Part shown: positions 56,443 to 64,000 of the stretch, piece after piece | Numbering within the stretch: the stretch's first letter is position 1 | How the letters are laid out: every line of letters starts with the position of its first letter | Source: Reichenbachiella versicolor | Lineage (GTDB): Bacteria > Bacteroidota > Bacteroidia > Cytophagales > Cyclobacteriaceae | DNA: 64,000 nucleotides | Direction: 5' to 3' | Assembly: GCF_003171675.1 (NCBI RefSeq) | Contig: NZ_QFZQ01000011.1 | Span: 62,001 to 126,000 of the forward strand | Position numbers and translations under genes: made by a program | Notes under the pieces: generated by a model | What the model saw: the letters and a program-made list of their open reading frames with translations, nothing else | Database searches by the model: none | Told to the model about the DNA's origin: nothing

Positions 56443-57177
56443 TCAACTTAATTGTTCACTGGTTTGACCAAATCTTCTTTCTCTACTTTGATACTCGATT
56501 ACTGCTTTAAACAAATCATCTTTTCTGAAGTCAGGCCAAAGAACATTCGTAAAGTACAACTCTGCATAGGCCAGTTGCCAGAGGAGGAAATTACTTATGC
56601 GTACTTCACCACTTGTCCGTATCATTAACTCTACTTCTGGAGCAGTATTTTTATCAATATATTCTTCAAATTTTGAAACTGACATTTCAAAAGGATCCAA
56701 TTCACCAGACTTAATTTTCTGAGCTAAACCTTTCATACACGTCGCCAATTCCCACTTTCCGCTATAGTTTAATGCCAAATTAAGAGTCATTCCTGTATTC
56801 TTTGACGTTTCTTTTACGCCTTCATTCAAGTTTCCTTGAGCTTCCTCAGGTAAATGCGTGATTTCTCCCAATGGTTGTAGTCGGATATTGTTTTTTTGAA
56901 GAGTTGGGATTTCCTTTTTTATAGTAGATACTAAAAGATTCATCAAAGCATCAACTTCTACCTTCGGCCTATTCCAATTCTCTGTTGAAAAAGCATAAAG
57001 TGTCAAATGTTTAACCCCAAGCTCAGCACAACCTTCGGTAGTGTCCCTAACAGCTTGAATGGCGTTTTTATGACCAAAAATTCTCTTGGCACCCCGCTGT
57101 TTAGCCCAGCGGCCGTTACCGTCCATAATTATCGCAATGTGGGAAGGAATATTTTCTTGATCTATCTGCTCTTTCAT
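56443..57177 (-). CDS. uppS: Undecaprenyl diphosphate synthase
   Basis: 244 residues. The catalytic loop IAIIMDGNGRWAKQRG (Asp19) and RTSGEVRISNFLLWQLAYAE with a closing FRKDDLF match cis-prenyltransferases. It makes the C55 lipid carrier for peptidoglycan and surface polysaccharides. Its stop lies 25 bp before bamA. Confidence 0.96.
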   Translation of the reverse strand: MKEQIDQENIPSHIAIIMDGNGRWAKQRGAKRIFGHKNAIQAVRDTTEGCAELGVKHLTLYAFSTENWNRPKVEVDALMNLLVSTIKKEIPTLQKNNIRLQPLGEITHLPEEAQGNLNEGVKETSKNTGMTLNLALNYSGKWELATCMKGLAQKIKSGELDPFEMSVSKFEEYIDKNTAPEVELMIRTSGEVRISNFLLWQLAYAELYFTNVLWPDFRKDDLFKAVIEYQSRERRFGQTSEQLS

Positions 57178-57265
57178 GCTTTATGGAGTCCAGTATGCTC
57201 CGAATTAAGAGCGCAAATTTGTACTTTTTTTTGGTCAATCGGAATATAGCATTACTATTTCATAC

Positions 57266-57961
57266 CTAGTACATTGACTTATTAGGAACATATTGATAAG
57301 TACAAGGTATTTTATAGAGAATCCAACTAATAGAAATTCCAAAATGATAATACCAATCGTCATCTGCTGGATTACCAAACTGATAGTTTTTATTTGTGAC
57401 ATCTCCATCTGAAACCTCATCCAGTTCATCAAAAAACGTCTTTCTCGCCCCAAACTCAATTGAGGCAGTAAACTGCTTACCTATTAAATGCTTAAAACCT
57501 AAACCAAAGGGTAAAATCGGCTGAATTGAATTATAATCTGAATTTGAAGTGTTGAAAAATTTGGCTACTCCTGCACCTGCAAATAAATATGGAGACCAAC
57601 GAATAAGAGACCTGTCGTTTTTGTAATCAATAAAATGATATTCAAACACTGTGGAAACTTCTAAAAATTTCCTCTCAAATGAAGCTTGTCTTTGTTCTCC
57701 CAGGATATCTATTGGGTTGTTATCATCTCCTTTAATCCCCCCATAGAGAAAACCAACCTTCCAAGCTACATCCTGACTAGTATTAACTCTTGCTATTCCT
57801 TGAATACCAAAACTTTGATCGATAATGTTGTAACCTCTATATAAATCACCCGAATAACTCACTGCCCCTAGGCCCAGTCCGAATTCATATTTCTGTGCCG
57901 AACAGAGATGCCCATATAAAATAAAAGCCGATATGAAAATCGGCAGTATTTTTTTAACCAT
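57266..57961 (-). CDS. porG: T9SS outer-membrane protein PorG (DUF6089)
   Basis: 231 residues. Signal peptide (about 1-22), then an eight-strand beta-barrel pattern (YEFGLGLGAVSYSGDLYRGY, FEYHFIDYKNDRSL). The DUF6089 'GxxSYxGDL' start is the PorG signature, and position before uppS-bamA is the typical location of porG. It links to the T9SS ring in the outer membrane. Its stop is 88 bp before uppS. A longer related barrel gene is just upstream. Confidence 0.85.
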   Translation of the reverse strand: MVKKILPIFISAFILYGHLCSAQKYEFGLGLGAVSYSGDLYRGYNIIDQSFGIQGIARVNTSQDVAWKVGFLYGGIKGDDNNPIDILGEQRQASFERKFLEVSTVFEYHFIDYKNDRSLIRWSPYLFAGAGVAKFFNTSNSDYNSIQPILPFGLGFKHLIGKQFTASIEFGARKTFFDELDEVSDGDVTNKNYQFGNPADDDWYYHFGISISWILYKIPCTYQYVPNKSMY

Positions 57962-57990
57962 AACCTGTAAACAGTCTAAAGAGTATATTA

Positions 57991-59130
57991 TTATCTAAAC
58001 TTCCCTTTAGACATTCCTTTTTTATCCAGAATATACACCACCCTTATTTGAGTAGTGACATAAAAGTCATTTGTTTTCCCTCCTCTAGTAAATCCTTCGT
58101 AAGAATCTGTCCTTGGTGAATAGTTTTCACCATGTGTGTAAAAAGAATCCCCAGTCCAGCTTGGATCAGCCAACAAGTCAGGGTTTTTTACATTAGTAGT
58201 AGTAACATTATAAAGGGCATTATCTCTGACCTGAGAATCACCTTTCAAATAAGCATTAGCATTTGCTCCTCTTTCTGACATTGCTCTAGCCAAATGATTT
58301 GTTCCAAATTCATCTAGGTCTTTATAAGTACCTCCAACATCATCGATATAGTCTGTGAATGTATATCTCAATCCAAATTCAAGATTTACATCTATATCTC
58401 TTGTTACTTTAACCTTGACACCTAACCCAATTGGAACTGCAAACTGAAATCTGCTGTAACTTTCATTACTTGTATTTAAAGGCTGCAAAGCAACCCACTC
58501 TCCTCCTTTTCCAGTTGGGTTTCCAGCCTGATCTGTCTCTGGAGCAATAGCCTTAGGATTATTGTAAAATCCCGCTACACCCAAATAGACAAATGGATTT
58601 ATTGGAAACCTTCCTCTTGCTCCACTATTACTTGGAATCAAGTCTAATTCAAACCCTGCTGAAATCTCAAGAATATCATTTCTGAAATGGAAATTTCTGG
58701 CATATCTACCTCTATCACTGGCATCTTCAGCATTCACATCCCCTGAGTCTCTGTAATCTGAACCTTGAAGCCTAATCCAATTAAAACCTCCTCGCAAAAA
58801 CACACCCGGATACACTACCTTGGAATACGTTAAACCTAGACCTCTTGGAATAAATGAGCCTGCATAATCAGCACTGAATTTGGAATTTCCTGCGGTCAAG
58901 TCTCCCATGTAAGTTCCAGTATTAATGCTAAAACCTACAGTTTTATATTTTGGATTACCTACTCCACTGTAGCCAACTTTACCGCCGCTATACTTTGAAA
59001 ACTTTTTTTGGTTATTTTTTTTGCTGTAGCCATAATTGCTACGCTTTCTTCTCTTATACTGTGCTTCTACATTAAAAGACAGAGTCACAGTGACAAGTAA
59101 AACCAGAGATAATATAAGTTTGTTATTCAT
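57991..59130 (-). CDS. DUF6089-like outer-membrane protein, larger porG paralog
   Basis: 379 residues. Signal peptide, then an unusually basic, tyrosine-rich segment at about 24-60 (YKRRKRSNYGYSKKNNQKKF) before the barrel. The barrel starts VGFSINTGTYMGDLTAG, matching the PorG opening, and has one or two surface insertions (about 200-240 and 310-350). It is plausibly a second PorG-like T9SS component, or a gliding-associated barrel. Starts 29 bp after the porG gene's upstream edge, in the same unit. Confidence 0.8.
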   Translation of the reverse strand: MNNKLILSLVLLVTVTLSFNVEAQYKRRKRSNYGYSKKNNQKKFSKYSGGKVGYSGVGNPKYKTVGFSINTGTYMGDLTAGNSKFSADYAGSFIPRGLGLTYSKVVYPGVFLRGGFNWIRLQGSDYRDSGDVNAEDASDRGRYARNFHFRNDILEISAGFELDLIPSNSGARGRFPINPFVYLGVAGFYNNPKAIAPETDQAGNPTGKGGEWVALQPLNTSNESYSRFQFAVPIGLGVKVKVTRDIDVNLEFGLRYTFTDYIDDVGGTYKDLDEFGTNHLARAMSERGANANAYLKGDSQVRDNALYNVTTTNVKNPDLLADPSWTGDSFYTHGENYSPRTDSYEGFTRGGKTNDFYVTTQIRVVYILDKKGMSKGKFR

Positions 59131-59201
59131 TTCAAATATTCAAACGACCACAGGATCGAGTTTTATACATTCGCAATATAATTTATTTGGAGTCATTATT
59201 C

Positions 59202-60077
59202 CTAATTTCGAATATCTAGCCCCCAATTTAGCTTGTTTCTTAATGTATCGAAAAAATTATAGCCCTTTAAGTTAACAAGTTTTACACAAAAGTTCTCTTT
59301 TCTAACAGATAGCTTTATACTATTATCTACCGTATAAGACCGATAATCTAAAGATGTCAAAAACGTTCTTCCTTTTCCTTCAATCTCAAAACTAATAATA
59401 CTTGAGCCTGAAACAATAAGTGGTCTAACATTCAGATTATGAGGACTAACTGGAGTGATAATAAAGTTGTCAGAATGGGGTAAAACCAGTGGGCCTCCCG
59501 CACTTAAAGAATAGCCAGTAGAACCTGTTGGTGTTGAAACCATCAAGCCATCAGCCCAATAAGTATTCATATACTCTCCATTTACATAGCAATGCACTAT
59601 TATCATGGAGGAAGTATCTCGTTTAAGAATTGCTACTTCATTAAGGGCAAAATTTAAACCATCAAATACATCCTGATTACTATCTAAATGAAGCAAAATT
59701 CTACTATCAAAAGAAAACTCTTTCCTAAAAAATTTCTCTAATGCTATATCAATTTCATGCTTGGCTGTGGTAGCCAAAAAACCTAGTGTACCCAAATTAA
59801 CTCCTAGAATTGGTATCTCTAGATGTCCAATTTTAGTAACCGTCTCTAGCAAAGTTCCATCACCACCTAGACTAAAGAAATAGTCTACCTGAACTAGAAC
59901 ATCTTTATTCTCAATAATGTTTTCTATTGGGAAATTGGCACTATATTTTTTCAGCCTATGTGCTAACTGCTCAGTGAAATAAACCTCAGAACCATTACCT
60001 TTAATAGTATCTATTACTTGCTGTACATAAACAATAGATTCAGAGTTAACATCTCTTCCGTGAAGGGCAATTCTCAT
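59202..60077 (-). CDS. nadK: NAD kinase
   Basis: 291 residues. Contains the GGDGTLLE motif (71-78) with catalytic Asp73, GTLGFLAT, and the C-terminal STPTGSTGYSLSAGGPLVLP block that binds NAD. Phosphorylates NAD to NADP using ATP or polyphosphate. It lies between the CBS gene and the outer-membrane proteins, the usual Bacteroidota order nadK-porG-uppS-bamA. Confidence 0.95.
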   Translation of the reverse strand: MRIALHGRDVNSESIVYVQQVIDTIKGNGSEVYFTEQLAHRLKKYSANFPIENIIENKDVLVQVDYFFSLGGDGTLLETVTKIGHLEIPILGVNLGTLGFLATTAKHEIDIALEKFFRKEFSFDSRILLHLDSNQDVFDGLNFALNEVAILKRDTSSMIIVHCYVNGEYMNTYWADGLMVSTPTGSTGYSLSAGGPLVLPHSDNFIITPVSPHNLNVRPLIVSGSSIISFEIEGKGRTFLTSLDYRSYTVDNSIKLSVRKENFCVKLVNLKGYNFFDTLRNKLNWGLDIRN

Positions 60078-60102
60078 TTAAGCTTGGTGGTTTATTCAGA
60101 AA

Positions 60103-60768
60103 TTAAATTTCCAGATATTTTAAGAGAGTATCAAGTCTCTCTTTTTGATAATCATCCTCATTTTCAAGCCCAAAGGTAGAAACAATATTGTAACCATGTC
60201 TGCCAAAAGATGATATTACTGCATTACTACTATGCGGATCAATTTTAAGTGTGACTCGAATTGTACCAGATTGCCCTTCAAAATCTTCTATAAAACTGCT
60301 TAGAACCTTACCATCTTCTGTTTCAACGATTCTACTCAATTCAGTCATTGAATAATCTTGAATATTCATGGATATAATGATAATTACTCCAGGACTTTGA
60401 ATAGAAGACATTTTTGAAAAGGCCTCAACTACATCCTGAATTGTTATAGCTCCAATGTATTCTTCATTTTCGTTAACAACTGCTACTAGATTGGAATTAG
60501 AATCGTAGGCTCTTTTAATTACATCATAATAGTGCTCATTTTGATCCACAAATACTTGTGAACCTACTATTTGTATGTCTTCAATGGTCTCTGCACCAGA
60601 GAATTCATCAAACAAAAGATTTTCATTGAAAAGACCTAAGAACTTTCCTTGATCAACAACTGGTAATTCATGAATATGAAATTCCCCCATCCACTGTTGC
60701 GCCCTATCTACATTATCTTTGAGCTTTAGGGGAGGGATACTATAGTTGATCAAATCTTTTGCTCTCAT
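60103..60768 (-). CDS. Tandem CBS domain protein with ACT-like C-terminus
   Basis: 221 residues, cytoplasmic. Two CBS motifs (HELPVVDQGKFLGLFNENLL at about 33-52, NSNLVAVVNENEEYIGAITI at about 90-109) form a nucleotide-sensing Bateman module; residues about 135-210 look like an ACT-type regulatory fold (AcuB-like). It may sense adenylates; target unknown. Overlaps the hydrolase gene by 4 bp (ATGA). Confidence 0.88.
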   Translation of the reverse strand: MRAKDLINYSIPPLKLKDNVDRAQQWMGEFHIHELPVVDQGKFLGLFNENLLFDEFSGAETIEDIQIVGSQVFVDQNEHYYDVIKRAYDSNSNLVAVVNENEEYIGAITIQDVVEAFSKMSSIQSPGVIIIISMNIQDYSMTELSRIVETEDGKVLSSFIEDFEGQSGTIRVTLKIDPHSSNAVISSFGRHGYNIVSTFGLENEDDYQKERLDTLLKYLEI

Positions 60769-61547
60769 GCTGTTACTGTTTCTTCCAAAAATTCCTCTAA
60801 TATCTCATTGTAGCGATCCGGCTGCTCCATCATCGGAGCATGACAGCACTTATCAATGAATCTTAAAGTTGAGTTCTCAATTAAACGATTAAACTCATGC
60901 GCTACATGTGGAGGTGTAATAGTGTCATTTAACCCCCATATCAATAACGTCTTGTTTTTAATTTTATGCAATTCATCTGCCAAATTATTTCGCTGAGCAG
61001 ACTTGGCTATACCTACAATACGTAAACAACAAGGAATACTTTTCAATGTCTCGAATATTTCATCAATATATTCCTTTGTCGCTGTTTTAGGATCATAAAA
61101 CGTATACTCTACCTTTTCCTTTATGAAATCATAACTGCCTCTTTTTGGAAATGATGCCCCCATAGAGTTTTCGAATAACCCAGAACTACCTGTCAAAATC
61201 ATTCTGTCAACTTTTTCAGGGTATTTCAACACGAACATCAATGCCATATGCCCACCAAGAGAATTACCCATGATGTCAAATTTATCGTAGCCTTTAAATT
61301 CAAGAAACCCTTCTAAAAATTCAATTAGTTTAGGTAAACCAGCTTGTTTGACAGGTAACTCGTAAATTGGAAGCATAGGAATTACAACTTTATACTTCCC
61401 GGAAAATTTATTGATAACTGATTCCCAGTTGCTAAGTGCACCAAATAGCCCATGAAGTAAAAGCATAGTTTTACCTTCACCTTCTTCGATGTAGCTATAC
61501 TCACCTTCTTTTTTTACTTGTATTGTTGCATTCTTAATCTCTGGCAT
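60765..61547 (-). CDS. Alpha/beta-fold hydrolase
   Basis: 260 residues. The oxyanion loop is HGLFGALSNW, the nucleophile elbow is GNSLGG with Ser96, an Asp lies in IWGLNDTITPP and a catalytic His in KCCHAPMMEQP. Substrate not identifiable. Its stop overlaps the CBS gene's start, so the two are coupled. Confidence 0.9.
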   Translation of the reverse strand: MPEIKNATIQVKKEGEYSYIEEGEGKTMLLLHGLFGALSNWESVINKFSGKYKVVIPMLPIYELPVKQAGLPKLIEFLEGFLEFKGYDKFDIMGNSLGGHMALMFVLKYPEKVDRMILTGSSGLFENSMGASFPKRGSYDFIKEKVEYTFYDPKTATKEYIDEIFETLKSIPCCLRIVGIAKSAQRNNLADELHKIKNKTLLIWGLNDTITPPHVAHEFNRLIENSTLRFIDKCCHAPMMEQPDRYNEILEEFLEETVTA

Positions 61548-61574
61548 AATGTCAAAAGTTATTTATTCTAACGA

Positions 61575-62114
61575 TCAAACCCCAATAGGAATTTGATTAA
61601 TTGATTCTTGTGTCTGCTCAAAATACTCCATAAAGTGAGGGAACATATTGGAAAAGAAACCAAATAATCCTGGAGCAAAAGCTTTAATTGGTTGATAAAG
61701 AATACTAGTTTCTGTAGTTTCTTCTTTTAGTGAACCACCAAAATTGTTAAAAACCCAAAAAAAGATACTAATAAATAGTGCCCATTTTAAGATTCCTAGA
61801 ATGCTTCCTGCTATATCATCAAGACTGCCTAATAGAGTCATATCTAAAATAGTTTTAAGACCTTTCCCAATCAAATTCAATGATAAAACAACACCAATGA
61901 AAATTATGGCGAAAGAAATAACAGGTAAAGCGTGTTCATATCCATCAATGTATTTGTCTAAAAGTTGAATCACATAATCTAGCAATTTAATTCCTAGTAA
62001 CATCGCTATGAAAAAAGCTGTTAAGGAAATGATTTCCATTAACAAGCCTTTTTTATATCCCGAATATGCTCCAATCAGAAGGAACACCAATATGATAATA
62101 TCTATAGTATTCAA
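61575..62114 (-). CDS. cvpA: CvpA-family membrane protein
   Basis: 179 residues, starting at a TTG (62114) that follows the yqeY TAG directly, in the same frame. Four membrane segments: IDIIILVFLLIGAYSGYKKG, LTAFFIAMLLGIKLL, VISFAIIFIGVVLSLNLIGK and ILKWALFISIFFWVF. CvpA-family proteins affect envelope integrity and colicin V production. Exact role unknown. Confidence 0.87.
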   Translation of the reverse strand: MNTIDIIILVFLLIGAYSGYKKGLLMEIISLTAFFIAMLLGIKLLDYVIQLLDKYIDGYEHALPVISFAIIFIGVVLSLNLIGKGLKTILDMTLLGSLDDIAGSILGILKWALFISIFFWVFNNFGGSLKEETTETSILYQPIKAFAPGLFGFFSNMFPHFMEYFEQTQESINQIPIGV

Positions 62115-62564
62115 CTAGGAAAGTAATGTCTTGACCATTGCAGAGATAGCCTTTCCATCTGCCTTTCCAGCCAATGCTTTAGTTGCGGCTCCCATTACCT
62201 TTCCCATATCTTGAGGTCCTGAAGCCCCTATTTCGGCTATTACTTTTTGCAATTCTGCTTTCAACTCTGCTTCAGACAATTGCTTTGGCAGATACTCACT
62301 AATAATTTCAAACTCACTTTGCTCGATATCAGCTAAATCATCTCTTCCCTGTTCTCTATAAAGAGCTATTGAATCTTTTCTTTGCTTAGCAGCCTTCATT
62401 AAAAGCTTCATTTCCGAATCCGTAGAAATTTCTTCGGCAGCGCCTTTTTCTGTTTCAGCTAACATGATCATCGATTTAATAGCTCTAAGTGCTGTTAGTC
62501 TTTCTTTCTCTTTTGCCAACATTGCTTTTTTTATGTCGGCATTTATTTGGTCTTTAAGGCTCAT
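62115..62564 (-). CDS. GatB/YqeY-domain protein
   Basis: 149 residues. YqeY fold: MSLKDQINADIKKAMLAKEK, LTALRAIKSMIML, and C-terminal ISEYLPKQLSEAEL...MGKVMGAATKALAGKADGK. The domain resembles the tail of GatB and is thought to act on tRNA; the role of free YqeY is unclear. Its stop codon abuts the cvpA start in frame. First gene of the minus-strand run, divergent from pdxJ. Confidence 0.93.
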   Translation of the reverse strand: MSLKDQINADIKKAMLAKEKERLTALRAIKSMIMLAETEKGAAEEISTDSEMKLLMKAAKQRKDSIALYREQGRDDLADIEQSEFEIISEYLPKQLSEAELKAELQKVIAEIGASGPQDMGKVMGAATKALAGKADGKAISAMVKTLLS

Positions 62565-62673
62565 CTTTCGTACAGATTAGAATCCTAGTAAATGTTTAAT
62601 TTTACGCCCGATCAGCTACAGGCTCATCTAGGGCTCAATTTGGGATCGAATATACGATAGCTTATCAAATAGT

Positions 62674-63387
62674 ATGACAAAACTGAGTGTAAACGTAAAT
62701 AAAATAGCCACGATAAGAAATGCACGTGGAGGTAACAATCCAAACCTTATTCAAGTAGTTAAAGATTGTGAAAGATTCGGTGCCCAAGGTATTACTGTGC
62801 ATCCAAGACCAGATGAGAGACATATAACCACTCAAGATGTCTATGATATCAATGAAATTTGTACCACTGAATTCAACATAGAAGGTTATCCAGATGAGAG
62901 ATATATAAAAATGATTGAAGAGATCAAGCCTCAGCAAGCTACATTAGTTCCTGACCCTCCTGAAGCTATAACTTCGAATGCTGGATGGGATACTATTAAA
63001 AATAAAGAGCTGTTATCTGAAATAATTTTAAGATTAAAAGCAACTGGTACAAGAGTCTCAATTTTTGTAGAACCAGATACAAAAATGATTGAGGGAGCTG
63101 CCGAAATTAAAACTGACAGAATAGAACTATATACAGAACCATATGCTGAATTATATCCAAGTAACAAGAAATCTGCAATCAAAGATTATTTAACAGCAAG
63201 TCTACTTGCAAAAGGTTTAGGCTTAGGTATCAATGCAGGACATGACTTAGACTTAAACAACCTTAAGTATCTAAAGGAACAGATACCATTCATCGACGAA
63301 GTATCGATTGGACATGCACTTGTATGTGATGCACTTTACTCAGGATTAGAGAACACAATCCAAATGTATCTTAGACAACTTATATAA
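62674..63387 (+). CDS. pdxJ: Pyridoxine 5'-phosphate synthase
   Basis: 237 residues. [18 protein letters not shown], then [13 protein letters not shown] and the final [12 protein letters not shown] with [13 protein letters not shown] match PdxJ. It condenses 1-deoxyxylulose 5-phosphate with 3-amino-2-oxopropyl phosphate to give PNP, the DXP-dependent route to vitamin B6. The stop shares a base with the start of the next gene (TAATG). Confidence 0.96.
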   Translation: MTKLSVNVNKIATIRNARGGNNPNLIQVVKDCERFGAQGITVHPRPDERHITTQDVYDINEICTTEFNIEGYPDERYIKMIEEIKPQQATLVPDPPEAITSNAGWDTIKNKELLSEIILRLKATGTRVSIFVEPDTKMIEGAAEIKTDRIELYTEPYAELYPSNKKSAIKDYLTASLLAKGLGLGINAGHDLDLNNLKYLKEQIPFIDEVSIGHALVCDALYSGLENTIQMYLRQLI

Positions 63388-64000
63388 TGGAACTACTTAA
63401 CCACAAGGTTTTTGGAAACGGACGACCTCTTATTGTTTTACACGGATTTTTAGGATCGTTAGATAATTGGCTCACACTTGGAAAAAAGTTCGCGGAAGAA
63501 TATCAAGTGATCTTGGTTGATCAAAGGAACCATGGGAAATCCTTTCACAGTGCTCAATGGGGATATGATGAAATGGTAGATGATCTAAATACTTTAATAG
63601 AACATTACAATTTTGAAAACCCAATTTTACTTGGTCACTCAATGGGTGGAAAAACAGTCATGCAATATGGGGCGTATCATGATGAAAAGGTCAGTAAAAT
63701 TATTGTCGCTGATATTGCACCAAAGTTTTATCCTATACACCATCAACAAATTTTAGCCGGGCTAAATGCCATCCCTATAGACGAAATAAAAAGTCGAGAA
63801 GATGCTGATCAAATACTGAAGCAATACATCTTAGAAGATGGTGTAAGAACTTTTTTACTCAAAAATTTATCTCGCTCTTCCGAGGGGTTCTCATGGAAAA
63901 TGAACCTTAGTGTATTAAGCAATCAAATTTCAGAAATTGGAAAAGAATTAAACTATAGATTACCTATTGAAACAGAGACATTGTTTATTAGGGGTGGGGC
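63387..64000 (+). CDS. Alpha/beta hydrolase (YbfF-type esterase), 3' end outside window
   Basis: Starts at ATG 63387 overlapping pdxJ by 1 bp and is open to the right edge (about 205 codons). Oxyanion loop HGFLGSLDNW, VDQRNHGKS, nucleophile elbow GHSMGG and a later LFIRGG strand match the acyl-CoA/short-chain esterase YbfF group. The catalytic His lies outside the window. Coupled to pdxJ. Confidence 0.85.
   Translation, partial: MELLNHKVFGNGRPLIVLHGFLGSLDNWLTLGKKFAEEYQVILVDQRNHGKSFHSAQWGYDEMVDDLNTLIEHYNFENPILLGHSMGGKTVMQYGAYHDEKVSKIIVADIAPKFYPIHHQQILAGLNAIPIDEIKSREDADQILKQYILEDGVRTFLLKNLSRSSEGFSWKMNLSVLSNQISEIGKELNYRLPIETETLFIRGG

Noticed and set aside
61575-62564. Possible single gene broken by a stop (pseudogene).
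   Set aside because: YqeY and CvpA are distinct families, each complete; the shared frame is coincidental or reflects coupling.

Overview
The window is AT-rich, densely packed chromosomal DNA with the character of a Bacteroidota core genome. Supporting signs are lipoproteins with short SPII signals, type IX secretion (T9SS) components (PorZ, PorG), DUF6089 and DUF547 proteins, a lamin-tail-domain secreted giant, a FISUMP-domain protein, few Shine-Dalgarno sequences, and several TAnnTTTG promoter elements ahead of genes. The mix (mre/rod operon, porG-uppS-bamA-skp-skp, BY-kinase export genes, no sus or phage genes) fits Cytophagales (Cyclobacteriaceae/Reichenbachiella-like); that placement is inference. 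I see no insertion sequence, integrase, prophage or CRISPR array.

Layout. 1-3029: a di-haem peroxidase lipoprotein (cut by the left edge) and a PhoX-like (DUF839) lipoprotein, both on the minus strand with a terminator between them. 3030-3797: non-coding. 3798-5663: a tandem pair of membrane-anchored orphan paralogs, the least explained genes in the window. 5695-13721 (minus): SRPBCC/GyrI-like protein, a 1457-residue secreted lamin-tail/Ig-repeat protein, a beta-helix lipoprotein and prfA. 13844-18225: orphan lipoprotein, universal stress protein, asnB, tRNA-Ala(GGC), YceI-like protein. 18607-21633 (plus): tatA-gatA-mltD. 21641-27914: arylamine N-acetyltransferase, an ion channel with an aberrant selectivity filter, an RmlD-like reductase, DUF547 protein, rpoN, a PAP2-like membrane protein and an outer-membrane barrel. 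27992-33045 (minus): polysaccharide-export control genes (glycosyltransferase, Wza-like, BY-kinase, PHP phosphatase). 33120-38808: hflX, FISUMP protein, orphan protein, UbiA family, purN, purH. 38914-44345: mreB-mreC-mreD-mrdA-rodA. 44386-52529: orphan protein, tdk, porZ, recO, 2OG-Fe(II) oxygenase, chrA, aldo/keto reductase. 52578-62564 (minus): yqeY, cvpA, alpha/beta hydrolase, CBS protein, nadK, DUF6089 protein, porG, uppS, bamA, skp, skp. 62674 to the right edge: pdxJ and a partial hydrolase.

How the genes fit together. Much of the window builds the envelope: cell shape and septal/lateral wall synthesis (mre/mrd/rod, mltD), lipid carrier (uppS), outer-membrane protein assembly (bamA with two periplasmic chaperones), T9SS (porG, porZ and a likely T9SS cargo) and polysaccharide export. 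Several genes are translationally coupled by overlaps of 1-11 bp (tdk/porZ, porZ/recO, mreC/mreD, mreD/mrdA, hydrolase/CBS, pdxJ/hydrolase), and non-ATG starts are frequent. No complete novel multi-gene system is evident; the best candidates for undescribed biology are the 3798-5663 pair, the channel filter variant, and the peroxidase/PhoX-like pair.
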